From assembly GCA_963578805.1 (NCBI GenBank), contig CAUZDY010000041.1:1-22565 (forward strand): a stretch of 22,565 nucleotides of DNA. Reading direction: 5' to 3'. Numbering within the stretch: the stretch's first letter is position 1; every line of letters starts with the position of its first letter. Shown here in pieces: positions 1 through 7,576 of this stretch. This DNA is from CAUZIB01 sp963578805. GTDB taxonomy: Bacteria > Acidobacteriota > Vicinamibacteria > Vicinamibacterales > UBA8438. A model generated the notes under the pieces. It saw only the letters and a list, made by a program, of their open reading frames with translations, searched no databases and was not told the DNA's origin. Position numbers and translations under genes: made by a program.

Positions 1-190
1 GACCGGCGAAACCCTGTGGCAGTTCAAGACCGGTTCGAGTGTCAATTCGACCGCGATCACTTATACGCACAACGGTCAGCAGTATGTCAGCGTGGCGTCC
101 GGTCTCGGGGGTCTCCTTGCCAATCGCTATGCCCGAGGTCTGGTGCCGACTGGTGGCTCGGTCTGGACGTTCGCACTGATGGCGGAATAA
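1..190 (+). CDS. PQQ-dependent alcohol dehydrogenase, C-terminal fragment (5' end outside window)
   Basis: The reading frame is open from the first base (codons from position 2) to TAA at 188-190, giving about 62 C-terminal residues. It begins TGETLWQFKTG and continues with GQQYVSVASG, the closing beta-propeller blade of type I quinoprotein alcohol dehydrogenases. A loop, GLVPTGGSVWTFAL, then ends the protein. In this family PQQ is held inside an eight-bladed propeller, alcohols are oxidised in the periplasm and electrons pass to a c-type cytochrome. No active-site residue lies in the visible part, so only the family can be stated. A rho-independent terminator follows within 25 bases, so this gene ends its own transcript and is not an obvious operon partner of the next gene. 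Confidence 0.85.
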   Translation, partial: TGETLWQFKTGSSVNSTAITYTHNGQQYVSVASGLGGLLANRYARGLVPTGGSVWTFALMAE

Positions 191-212
191 ACCGGACTGG
201 TCAGTCTTCTCG

Positions 213-249
213 CCTCCATTTGGATGCTGCCTGGCTGGAGGTTTTTCTT
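213..249 (+). terminator. rho-independent terminator of the PQQ dehydrogenase gene
   Basis: Arms CCTCCA (213-218) and TGGAGG (236-241) enclose a 17-base loop that can pair further inside (GCTGCC with GGC). TTTTTCTT follows directly at 242-249. The structure lies 23 bases after the stop codon of the upstream quinoprotein gene, the position expected for an intrinsic terminator. Confidence 0.65.
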
Positions 250-358
250 GTGGAACTCTGGATACTTTAGAGCCTAGAGCCGTTACCCTTCCCATTTCAT
301 ATTTAATGGCGACAGGACGAACCGGCCAATCAAATAAGCCGTAACTTTCCGCACTGCT

Positions 359-380
359 GGACCCTTGATCGTGGTGTAAT
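359..380 (+). promoter_or_regulatory. upstream block shared with the gene at 2741
   Basis: GGACC at 359-363 is followed by GATCGTGGTGTAAT at 367-380, 16 bases before the ATG at 397. Nearly the same block (GGACC, then GATCGTGGTGTGAT) lies 19 bases before the ATG at 2741. TGGTGTAAT resembles an extended -10 element. A start site 7 bases downstream would almost touch the ribosome binding site at 387-392, so an operator or leftover duplication homology is equally possible. Confidence 0.4.
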
Positions 381-396
381 AGTCGCGGAGGGTCAT

Positions 397-1452
397 ATGA
401 AGCTTGATCTCAGCTCATTGCGGGTCGGCGTAGTCACAGCGGTCATCGTCGGCCTTGGGATTGGCACTAGCAACGGTCAGTCACCAGGGTCAGATCCGCC
501 ACGGACTGCCTGGGGTACCCCTGACCTGCAGGGTGTCTGGACTTCTGGGACCTTAACTGATCTAGAACGCCCCGAAGAATACACCGGACAGGCGTTTTTG
601 AGCGAAGAAGATGTGGCGGCTCTCGAAAGCGAAGCCGCTGAAAGGAAAGCCGTTTCACTTAGCCAGAACTATGTGCCGAGACTCGATCCTGTCACGGGTC
701 GCCCGCTTTCCCAGATTCAACCGGGGCAACAATTCGGGGTTGGTACATACAATCCGCAATATGTCGATTGGGGGACACGGACTTATCCGTCGAGACGGAC
801 GTCGCTGATCGTAGATCCTCCGAACGGACGGATTCCCTACAAACCTGAGACGCTCGCGACCCAGCGGCAGTACGGAGCTCCTCCGTACGATTCCCACGCC
901 GACCTCGACACGGGAGAACGTTGTCTTGGAGACGGGCCTCTAGAGATGATCTGGCTTGGCTACAACCCAAATCATCAGATTGTCCAGACCGCGGACCATC
1001 TCGTGATTCTCCATGAGATGTATCGGGAGCGTCGCATTATTCCGGTCAACGCGGGGCCGCATATCGCTGCCGACATCCGGCAGTGGAACGGAGACCTGCG
1101 GGGCCGATGGGAGGACAATACGCTGGTCGTCGAGTCCAAGCACTTTACCGACAACTGGCGAGATTACCGGTTTAACGAAGTCTGGCGAGCCCCATCCGCA
1201 ACGCTGGAATTGGTCGAACGCTTTACGCGCCTCGACGTCGACACGTTATTGTATCGCGTGACGGTCACCGACCCGGTGAGATTCACAAGCCCGTGGACGG
1301 TCGAAATGTATTTAACAACAGACCAGGCCGCGGCCGGTGTGTCGCAGGGTCCGATTTACGAATTCGCGTGCCACGAGGGGAATTACGGCGGTGAGAACAT
1401 TCTGACCGGCGCCCGTGCTGTCGACAAGGTCGCCAGTACCGAATCGAGGTAA
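397..1452 (+). CDS. exported family A protein, copy 1 (function unknown)
   Basis: This is a 351-residue secreted or periplasmic protein of a family that I recall as common and uncharacterised in Acidobacteriota. ATG 397 is preceded by GGAGGG at 387-392. A signal peptide covers residues 1-27, with cleavage before Gln28. Conserved blocks in order are WGTPDLQGVW (39-48), LERP (57-60), RTSLIVDPPNGRIP (134-147), GERC (Cys176), His222 before the IRQW.GD.RGRWE block, LVERFTRLD (272-280) and ACHEGNY (Cys325 and His326). The two cysteines could form a disulfide, or with the histidines a metal site, but neither is shown. No known catalytic motif was recognised. It ends against a strong hairpin shared with the convergent copy 2. 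It is the most diverged of the four copies, with HEMYRERR where the others have E.(I/Q)H.VR. Confidence 0.88.
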   Translation: MKLDLSSLRVGVVTAVIVGLGIGTSNGQSPGSDPPRTAWGTPDLQGVWTSGTLTDLERPEEYTGQAFLSEEDVAALESEAAERKAVSLSQNYVPRLDPVTGRPLSQIQPGQQFGVGTYNPQYVDWGTRTYPSRRTSLIVDPPNGRIPYKPETLATQRQYGAPPYDSHADLDTGERCLGDGPLEMIWLGYNPNHQIVQTADHLVILHEMYRERRIIPVNAGPHIAADIRQWNGDLRGRWEDNTLVVESKHFTDNWRDYRFNEVWRAPSATLELVERFTRLDVDTLLYRVTVTDPVRFTSPWTVEMYLTTDQAAAGVSQGPIYEFACHEGNYGGENILTGARAVDKVASTESR

Positions 1453-1468
1453 CTCGACACTCACGTTC

Positions 1469-1520
1469 GCTAGTCGACCCCAGTCAAATGGGGTCGACTA
1501 GCCTACCGCCGCCAGTAGGC
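1469..1520. terminator. bidirectional hairpin between convergent family A genes, with a second overlapping hairpin
   Basis: A perfect 14-base inverted repeat, GCTAGTCGACCCCA (1469-1482) and TGGGGTCGACTAGC (1489-1502), encloses a 6-base loop. A second stem, GCCTAC (1501-1506) and GTAGGC (1515-1520), shares its first two bases with the first stem, so both cannot be fully formed together. The element lies between the stop codons of two convergent genes and is read from either strand. There is no T-tract on either side, so it may act as a transcript-end stabiliser or factor-dependent terminator. Confidence 0.7.
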
Positions 1521-1559
1521 TGTGCAGGCCCGATGCGTCTCAATGGTCAAACGCGACGA

Positions 1560-2555
1560 TCATCTGGAATGACTGCTTGCGACCTTCTCTTCGGCCCGAG
1601 CCCCCGCCAGCTGACCCGTCAATCCATAATTTCCCTCGTGACACGCGTACTCAAAGAGATGAGAAATTGGTGCGGTCTGTTGCACGCTCAGGGCTGACTG
1701 CAGCGTCACGAGAGGCCACCCGGCAGTCCAGGGCCGTGTCCAAGCCGATGGATCGTCGACGGTGAACTCATAGCGAAGCGTGTCAGCGTCGACACGTGTG
1801 AACCGTTCGACAAGACGGAGTTTCGCCGTAGATCCCATGAACTTCGTCTTCGCAGTGAAATTTGTCGTCTCGACGGTCAATGTGTCACCGTTCCAATAGC
1901 CACGCGAGTCTCCAAGCCACTGGCGGATGCCTTCTCCAACATGTGGACGCCGGTCCAACGGTACGATGCGTACGTCATGAATCATTTCATTGAGAATCAC
2001 TACATGGTCGGGGGTCTGCAACAGCTGGAAATTGCTGTTATACGTGGTCGGAAGCATCGGTGGTCCGGCACTCCGCCACAAGATACAGCGCTCAGCCAAG
2101 CCTCGATCCTCAGGACCAGCAGGGAGTTCTCGATCATCGCGCCGCGCGGGTCGAGCCCCCGGTTGGTAGGGAATCCTCCCATTCGCCGGATCCACGATCA
2201 GTGACGTCTGCCGAAGCATCCGACCCCGGTCACGCCAGAACTCGTTATACGCGCGGCCAACGTCGGTCCTGCCGTCTGGCGTATCGGATTGACGATCCCC
2301 GCGCCCAGATCCGGCGCGCTGATCACCGTCGATCCGCACAAGTTCACGTCTCGTCGATTCTGCGACTTCTTCTTCCGTTAACGTTTCCCTACCTGTCAGG
2401 TCGCTGGACCGTTCGAGTGGCGTCAGCGTGGAGCTGGTCCAAATCTCCTGCAGGTTCGGGTCACCCCACGGGGTTTTGGCCTGGCCAGCGGCATATGCTG
2501 GCGCCAGTAATGCCACCGCAGTCATTGCCACAAACACGAAACATTGGTCATTCAT
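1560..2555 (-). CDS. exported family A protein, copy 2 (function unknown)
   Basis: This is a 331-residue predicted secreted protein. The start is placed at the ATG reading down from 2555 because GGAGGAG lies 4 bases upstream (2560-2566); an upstream in-frame start would add 14 residues with no signal-peptide character. The signal peptide is residues 1-24, with cleavage before Gln25. Family blocks are TPWGDPNLQEIW (28-39), TPLER, TSLIVDPANGRIPY (117-130), ERC (Cys157), H.VRIVPLDRRPH (His205), IRQWLGDSRGYW, LVERFTRVDADTLRYEFTV and YACHEGNYGLTGQLAGAR (Cys305). LQEIW replaces the usual LQG(V/I)W. It converges on copy 1 and diverges from copy 3. The C-terminal third is closest to copy 4 at 13989-15113. 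Confidence 0.88.
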   Translation of the reverse strand: MNDQCFVFVAMTAVALLAPAYAAGQAKTPWGDPNLQEIWTSSTLTPLERSSDLTGRETLTEEEVAESTRRELVRIDGDQRAGSGRGDRQSDTPDGRTDVGRAYNEFWRDRGRMLRQTSLIVDPANGRIPYQPGARPARRDDRELPAGPEDRGLAERCILWRSAGPPMLPTTYNSNFQLLQTPDHVVILNEMIHDVRIVPLDRRPHVGEGIRQWLGDSRGYWNGDTLTVETTNFTAKTKFMGSTAKLRLVERFTRVDADTLRYEFTVDDPSAWTRPWTAGWPLVTLQSALSVQQTAPISHLFEYACHEGNYGLTGQLAGARAEEKVASSHSR

Positions 2556-2740
2556 TGCGCTCCTCCATTCTGTCTTTCGAGACGACCAGCGTTGCACAGC
2601 TCCTCCGAGTCACCAAATAGACAGAAACTGCTGCATTCTACTCCTCCGCCGGGAGAGAACTGTGGCGCCAGCGGTGCCTTCCTAAGTTTCTAACCTATCG
2701 GACCTGCGATCGTGGTGTGATCACTGCCTGGGGGAACTAA
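2556..2740. other. divergent intergenic region between family A copies 2 and 3
   Basis: These 185 bases separate the starts of two divergently transcribed paralogues and must hold the promoters of both. The ribosome binding site of copy 2 (GGAGGAG on the minus strand) lies at 2560-2566 and that of copy 3 (GGGGGA) at about 2730-2735. No convincing -35/-10 pair was found for the minus strand, and no operator palindrome was recognised. Confidence 0.5.
2700..2721 (+). promoter_or_regulatory. upstream block shared with the gene at 397
   Basis: GGACC (2700-2704) followed by GATCGTGGTGTGAT (2708-2721) matches 13 of 14 bases of the block before copy 1. It lies 19 bases before the ATG at 2741. The two other family A genes in the window, both on the minus strand, do not carry it upstream. 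See the entry at 359-380 for possible roles. Confidence 0.4.
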
Positions 2741-3778
2741 ATGAATTTTCTACTAATGCCACTACGCGTCTCTGTAATCGCAACCGTTCTCCTGTGTCTG
2801 TGTGTTACTAAGGCCAATAGCCAAACGCCATGGTTCGACCCACCGCAGACATCCTGGGGCGATCCAGACCTGTAAGGTGTATGGGACTTCCGCACCATCA
2901 CACCCCTAGAACGGCCAGACGACCTGGCCGGCCGAGAGTTCTTGACCGAGGAAGAGGCAGCGACTTTTGCCGATATTCAGACTCGACGTCAGAACCGAGA
3001 TCTAATCGATTCCGAACAGGGCGGACTGAATTACGCTCCGGAATCAGACGGCGGTGTTGTTCCCTACAACGAGTTCTGGTATGACCGAGGGACGTCGGTA
3101 ATTTCTTCAAGACGCACGTCACTGATCATCGATCCTCCAGATGGCCGTCTTCCACCGTACACGCCTGAGGCCCAAAGAAGCGCGGACGCTCAGAGAGAGA
3201 GAGGCCGTGAAGAGCAACGTGGACGTCCCAGAGCTGACGGCCCGGAGGACCGGGGCACTGGCGACCGGTGCATCCAGCACGGCAAAGCTGGCCCGCCGAT
3301 CAGTCCAGGTGGCTACAACAACAACATGCAGCTTTTTCAAGCACTTGACCATGTCGCAATTCTCAACGAGCAGATTCACGACGTGCGCCTCATCCCAGTC
3401 GACGGGCCTCCGCATCTGGGGCCAAAAATTCCCCAGTGGATGGGGAATTCGCGCGGCCGCTGGGAAGGCCGAACGCTCGTGGTCGAAACGCGGGATTTCA
3501 ACGGGAGGCATCAACAGGTCGGTCGCCCGAGACGGAGCTCGGGCGAACAGCTCGTCTTGATCGAACGATTCACACGACTAGACGTAGAAACATTGATCTA
3601 CGAGTACACTGTCACCGATCCAGCCACATGGGTGACCCCTTGGACCGCACAGATTCCTATGAAAAGGAATCCGGATCAGGTCTACGAGTACGCATGCCAC
3701 GAGGGGAATTACAGCCTGACGACGATCCTCAGAGGCGCTCGACTTGAAGAGAAGGCTACTGAAGCAGCTGCCAGATAG
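2741..3778 (+). pseudogene. exported family A protein, copy 3, interrupted by an in-frame TAA in its DLQGVW motif
   Basis: From ATG 2741 (GGGGGA upstream) the frame encodes a signal peptide with cleavage before Gln28, then SWGDPDL. A TAA at 2873-2875 (codon 45) stands where the other copies have the Gln of the LQ pair. The same frame resumes at once with GVWDFRTITPLERP and runs to TAG at 3776-3778 with every family block intact: RTSLIIDPPDGRLP, GDRC, HDVRLIPVDGPPH, QWMGNSRGRWEG, LIERFTRLD and YACHEGNYSL. There is no frameshift or other stop. The only late start, TTG at 2942, lacks a clear ribosome binding site and would lose the signal peptide. Either the gene was inactivated recently, or the base is a sequence error, or the stop is read through. 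CAG is used at this codon in the other copies, so TAA needs two changes from CAG or one from CAA. Confidence 0.75.
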
Positions 3779-4116
3779 CGCCAGGTGTTCTTTCTAAACG
3801 GGGTTCTTATTACAGGGTTCCAGAGAAACCGACCAGCTAGGCGACCAGGACTCCGCCAAACCCAACCAGGACATAGCGGTTGCGATCCGATGTGGCGGAG
3901 CACCACAACTACCCCTCGGATTCATGCGTGTGTGTGCGGTCGTCGTGTAGACGTCTAACTTCCACCGTGGGAGTTTCGCCTCATTTTGATTGGAATTAGG
4001 GTCTCTTCGCACTCAGCTCACGCCGCTTGACTGGCAGGGAATAGCGGCCGCGTCGGTCTTGTCAACAACTCCTGCGGTAGCCAACACGGACATCGGTTCG
4101 GTCCGTCGATGGTGCG
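3779..4116. other. intergenic region, no gene recognised
   Basis: This 338-base gap lies between the convergent ends of family A copy 3 and a quinoprotein gene. Open frames here are short, lack ribosome binding sites and do not resemble proteins. A weak 21-base stem (5 Watson-Crick plus 2 G-T pairs, 4091-4111) sits just after the quinoprotein stop codon and has no T-tract. Nothing else is evident. Confidence 0.6.
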
Positions 4117-5781
4117 TCAGTCGAGATCTCCCCCCAGTCCGAACGTGAAGATGGCGTTACCGGCTGCCACGGTCACGTACTGCTTCCCAGCTACGGCGTA
4201 ACTCATCGGGCCAGCATGCACCCTTCCACCGACGTAGATCTTCCACAGTTCTTCCCCCGTCACCGCGTCAAGTGCGAAGAAGAAGCCGTCGCGAGTGCCA
4301 CCAAAAACCAAATCGCCGGCAGTCGACAACAAGCCGGACGTCGACCGGGGTTGCACCGGGAACTCCCACTTTATATCTCCAGTCTGTGGAGAGATGGCCC
4401 TCACTGCGGTGAAGTATTCTTCGTCGGCCAGAGGCGTCTCGCCTCCACCCGCACGAAAGCTTTGCCCCGGAACGGTGTATTCGACCGGGCGAAGAAAATA
4501 TTTCGTCTCTCCGTCGTACGCCATCACATAAATAAGCTCGGTCCTGGGACTATAGCTGGGAGACCACCAGTTTGAACCACCGGTGATGGAGGGCGACACC
4601 AGCGTGCCCTCTTCCGTAGGTGCGGTATTTGGCCTCACGATCGGTCGGCCGTTTTCGTCGAGACCGTCTGCCCACGTTTGTTTGGCATAGGGCTTTCCTA
4701 GAAGGAACTCGCCCGTCTCGCGGTCAAGTACATAGAAGAAGGCATTACGGTTGGGCCACAACATTAGTTTCCGCTGGCGGCCATCGAATTCCGCATCGGC
4801 CAGCACCGGAATCTGCGTCGAGTCCCAGTCGTGAATATCGTGCGGTGTGAACTGGAAATGCCATTTCAGAGCTCCCGAATCCACATCCAGTGCCACCACC
4901 GAATCAGAGTAGAGATTATCGCCACGGCGCACCTCTCCATCGTAGTCGGGACCAGGGTTACCGGTGCCCCAGTACACCAGATTGAGTTCAGGATCGTAGG
5001 AGCCGGTCATCCAGGTTGCCGAGCCACCGGTTCGCCACGACTCACCCTCCCAGGTTCGGTTGGCGGGATCGTCCGGTCCGGGTGTCGTATAAAACCGCCA
5101 GTCACGATTGCCGGTCTCGATGTCATATGCGTCTACGAAGCCACGAATACCGTACTCACCACCCGCGATCCCGGTGACTATCTTGTTTCCGACCACTAAC
5201 GGAGCGGCCGTCTTGCTATACCCCGGTTGATTGTCTGAGACGGTAGATTGCCACATGACGCTACCGGTCTTCGCGTCAAGCGCCACGAGCTGACCATCCA
5301 GCGTGCTCATGAACAGTTGATCCCCAAAGACGGCTACCCCGCGATTGTTGCGCCCACAACAGAAAATCATGTCATCTGGCAGTTCGTGGTCATATCGCCA
5401 GTACGGCCCTCCGGTCTGAGCGTCGAGTGCAATGACGTTGCTGGGTGACTCGGTGACATACATGACGCCGTCAACGACGAGTGGCGTTGTCTCGGCCTGA
5501 TCGAGGGTCTGCAGTTGGCTGACCCACTGTATCTGGAGACCCGACACGTTTCTTTGATTAATTTGGTCAAGACGGGTGTACCGCTGGCTCTTGTAGCCGC
5601 CTGAGTACATCAACCAGTTCTCAGGCTCAGCCTCGGCGTTCACCAGTCGATCAGTTGTGACCGGCCGCATGGTGGGTTCCGTGTTCTGCGTACTCGACTG
5701 CGCCCGAGTGATATCTTTTCCCCCCAGAATCAATGTCGCGAGCACGAGTGCCACGACGGACAAGCCTCGCCTTGTAGCCAT
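4117..5781 (-). CDS. PQQ-dependent alcohol dehydrogenase (type I quinoprotein)
   Basis: This is a 554-residue periplasmic quinoprotein expected to oxidise an alcohol and pass electrons to a soluble cytochrome c; there is no fused heme domain and no CxxCH. The start is the ATG reading from 5781, preceded by GGGAGG. The signal peptide is residues 1-27 with cleavage before Gln28. Visible family features are the vicinal disulfide Cys141-Cys142 (FCCGRNNRG), the PQQ/metal ligand Glu209 (GGEYGIRG), GTGNP with Asn275, and PHDIHDWD, in which Asp318 matches the catalytic Asp303 of methanol dehydrogenase. Arg345 (NRNAFFY) matches its Arg331. The C-terminus holds the usual closing blades (GTRDGFFFALDAVTGEELW). 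It is the last gene of the likely minus-strand unit starting at 10788, 100 bases after the amidase. The substrate is not predictable; lanthanide or calcium dependence was not resolved. Confidence 0.92.
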   Translation of the reverse strand: MATRRGLSVVALVLATLILGGKDITRAQSSTQNTEPTMRPVTTDRLVNAEAEPENWLMYSGGYKSQRYTRLDQINQRNVSGLQIQWVSQLQTLDQAETTPLVVDGVMYVTESPSNVIALDAQTGGPYWRYDHELPDDMIFCCGRNNRGVAVFGDQLFMSTLDGQLVALDAKTGSVMWQSTVSDNQPGYSKTAAPLVVGNKIVTGIAGGEYGIRGFVDAYDIETGNRDWRFYTTPGPDDPANRTWEGESWRTGGSATWMTGSYDPELNLVYWGTGNPGPDYDGEVRRGDNLYSDSVVALDVDSGALKWHFQFTPHDIHDWDSTQIPVLADAEFDGRQRKLMLWPNRNAFFYVLDRETGEFLLGKPYAKQTWADGLDENGRPIVRPNTAPTEEGTLVSPSITGGSNWWSPSYSPRTELIYVMAYDGETKYFLRPVEYTVPGQSFRAGGGETPLADEEYFTAVRAISPQTGDIKWEFPVQPRSTSGLLSTAGDLVFGGTRDGFFFALDAVTGEELWKIYVGGRVHAGPMSYAVAGKQYVTVAAGNAIFTFGLGGDLD

Positions 5782-5881
5782 GATGTCCTCCCTCATAATC
5801 CCGCATTCTTCATAGATTTCTGAAACCAACCGTATCAGCCAAACCCCGTACCAATTCAGCTTCGTATCGGCTCGGCCAGGC

Positions 5882-7453
5882 CTATTGCAACGCAGGTGTC
5901 GTCGCCGGCGGCCTTCGCCGGTGGGTGCCCTGCTCATAGGCATACCCCAACCTGAGTAGTATCGCCTCGGTGAATGGTCTTCCGAGAAACTCTAGACCGA
6001 CGGGCAAACCGTTACCGGTGAAGCCCGCCGGCACCGTCAGGGCGGGATATCCGATAACTGGACTCAGTTGTCGATTGTTACCCAGTCCATATGCGTCCTC
6101 GCTGTTCATGTTGGTAAGGACATCAGACGCGATGACGGTCGTTTCGTGGTCGAATGTCGCGTAGACCAACGTGTCAAGCTCGTTGTCCACCATCACAGTC
6201 AGAACGGCTTGCCTCAGACGCTCACGGGCGTGCAGGATCGCCAGATAGCCGTAATCATCTGTGGACTTTCCCACGACGTCCATCAGTCCTTTCGCTCGCC
6301 TGGGCGTGACGATACCCGACAATAGAATGTCCTGAACCGTTTCGACGGGCGCTTCGACGTGCCCCGTCAGATACGCATTCATCGCCCGCTCGGTTTCATA
6401 GCTATTCCCAACATACGTTCTCTGCGCAGCATCGAGGCCTGGAACGGTAACCGGGTCGACGACAATCGCGCCGAGCCCTCGGAGATCTGCAACTGCCTGA
6501 TCAATCACCGCTCGCACTTCTTGGTAATCGACAGCCGCTGGGTCTGTCTTGGAGTCCATGGCCTCGCGGATTACACCGACACGAGCACCTCGCAGACCAT
6601 CGGCATCGAGACCTGCGACATACGACTCGGGTACCTTCTCCGCGGCGTACGCGGTGATCGAATCATTCGGGTCATAGCCAGCAAGCACCTCAAGCAGTCG
6701 AGCCGCGTCCCACACGGTCCGGGTCATCGGTCCCAGCGTGTCACTAGTCGGATTCGCTGGCATCATTCCATGTCGGCTGACGAGTGGCACGGTGGGACGT
6801 AAGCCGACCAGGCTGTGGACCGCCGCCGGACCACGAATGGATCCCCCGGTGTCCTCGCCAATACCGACCATCCCGAAGTTAGCGGCAATCCCAGCGCCCG
6901 TACCGCCCGATGAACCGCTGGGGTTGCGCGTTGGGTCATAAGCATTCCTGATCATGCCGAAAGCGGAACCGACGTAGCTGGACGCAAACTCGCCCATATT
7001 CGTCTTGGCCAGTATGATCGCTCCCGCCTCCTCCATTCGGGAAACAATCGTGGCATCACGTCCAGACACGAACCCCTCAAACAATGCCGACCCATACGTG
7101 GTCGGCATCTCACGGGTCTCAACCTGATCTTTGAGGAGCACCGGAATACAGTGCAGCTGACCGACCAGACCCGATGCCGCAAAATCTACGTCGAGTGACT
7201 CGGCTTCCTCCAACGCGCGGGGGTTCACGTACTGGATGGCGTTCAGCGTTGGTCCAATCTGATCGTACGCTTCGATTCGATCGAGGTACCGCTGCACCAA
7301 TTCACGGCACGTGATTTGACTTGAGGCCAGGGCCTCGTGAACGTCTTCGATCGTAGTCTCAAGCAATCTGAAGTTCTGTGCACTGGCAACGCTGCAAAAT
7401 AACAGCACGGCCACAACATTGGTCGAAATCCATCGTCCAAAACCCATGATCAT
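5882..7453 (-). CDS. exported amidase-signature family hydrolase
   Basis: This 523-residue serine amidase hydrolyses a C-N amide bond of unknown substrate. The Ser-cisSer-Lys triad is complete: Lys108 (IPVLLKDQVET), Ser181 (NPSGSSGGTGAG) and nucleophile Ser205 (GEDTGGSIRGPA). The 24-residue spacing of the two serines equals that in fatty acid amide hydrolase. The start at 7453 (MIMGFGRW) is chosen because AGAGGA lies 8 bases upstream; an upstream ATG at 7504 would add 17 basic residues before the signal peptide. The signal peptide (about 1-25) ends before Gln26, so the enzyme is probably periplasmic. The sequence resembles Glu-tRNA(Gln) amidotransferase subunit A (GatA), but export and the absence of GatB/GatC partners argue against that role. 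It lies 123 bases after the NHL gene and 100 bases before the quinoprotein gene on the same strand. Confidence 0.9.
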   Translation of the reverse strand: MIMGFGRWISTNVVAVLLFCSVASAQNFRLLETTIEDVHEALASSQITCRELVQRYLDRIEAYDQIGPTLNAIQYVNPRALEEAESLDVDFAASGLVGQLHCIPVLLKDQVETREMPTTYGSALFEGFVSGRDATIVSRMEEAGAIILAKTNMGEFASSYVGSAFGMIRNAYDPTRNPSGSSGGTGAGIAANFGMVGIGEDTGGSIRGPAAVHSLVGLRPTVPLVSRHGMMPANPTSDTLGPMTRTVWDAARLLEVLAGYDPNDSITAYAAEKVPESYVAGLDADGLRGARVGVIREAMDSKTDPAAVDYQEVRAVIDQAVADLRGLGAIVVDPVTVPGLDAAQRTYVGNSYETERAMNAYLTGHVEAPVETVQDILLSGIVTPRRAKGLMDVVGKSTDDYGYLAILHARERLRQAVLTVMVDNELDTLVYATFDHETTVIASDVLTNMNSEDAYGLGNNRQLSPVIGYPALTVPAGFTGNGLPVGLEFLGRPFTEAILLRLGYAYEQGTHRRRPPATTPALQ

Positions 7454-7576
7454 CGCTGCGATCCTCTTAAAGCCACCAGCTCGGACCCTAACTTTGAGAA
7501 TCATAGGTTCGGGCGAGCCACTTGCACGGATTCTATGCCAAACATCAATTAGTTCACGGGTGCACAGAATGTTCTT

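Noticed and set aside
2060..2620. Long plus-strand frame of 186 codons opposite family A copy 2
   Set aside because: It is antisense to a gene with a signal peptide, ribosome binding site and conserved motifs. The frame encodes an Arg/Ser-rich sequence typical of an antisense shadow.
4091..4111. Small hairpin after the quinoprotein stop codon as a terminator
   Set aside because: Only five Watson-Crick pairs plus two G-T pairs and no T-tract; too weak to call.
5782..5943. N-terminal extension of the 554-residue quinoprotein upstream to 5943
   Set aside because: The extra 54 residues are Arg-rich and not signal-like, overlap the end of the amidase gene, and the downstream ATG has a good ribosome binding site and signal peptide.
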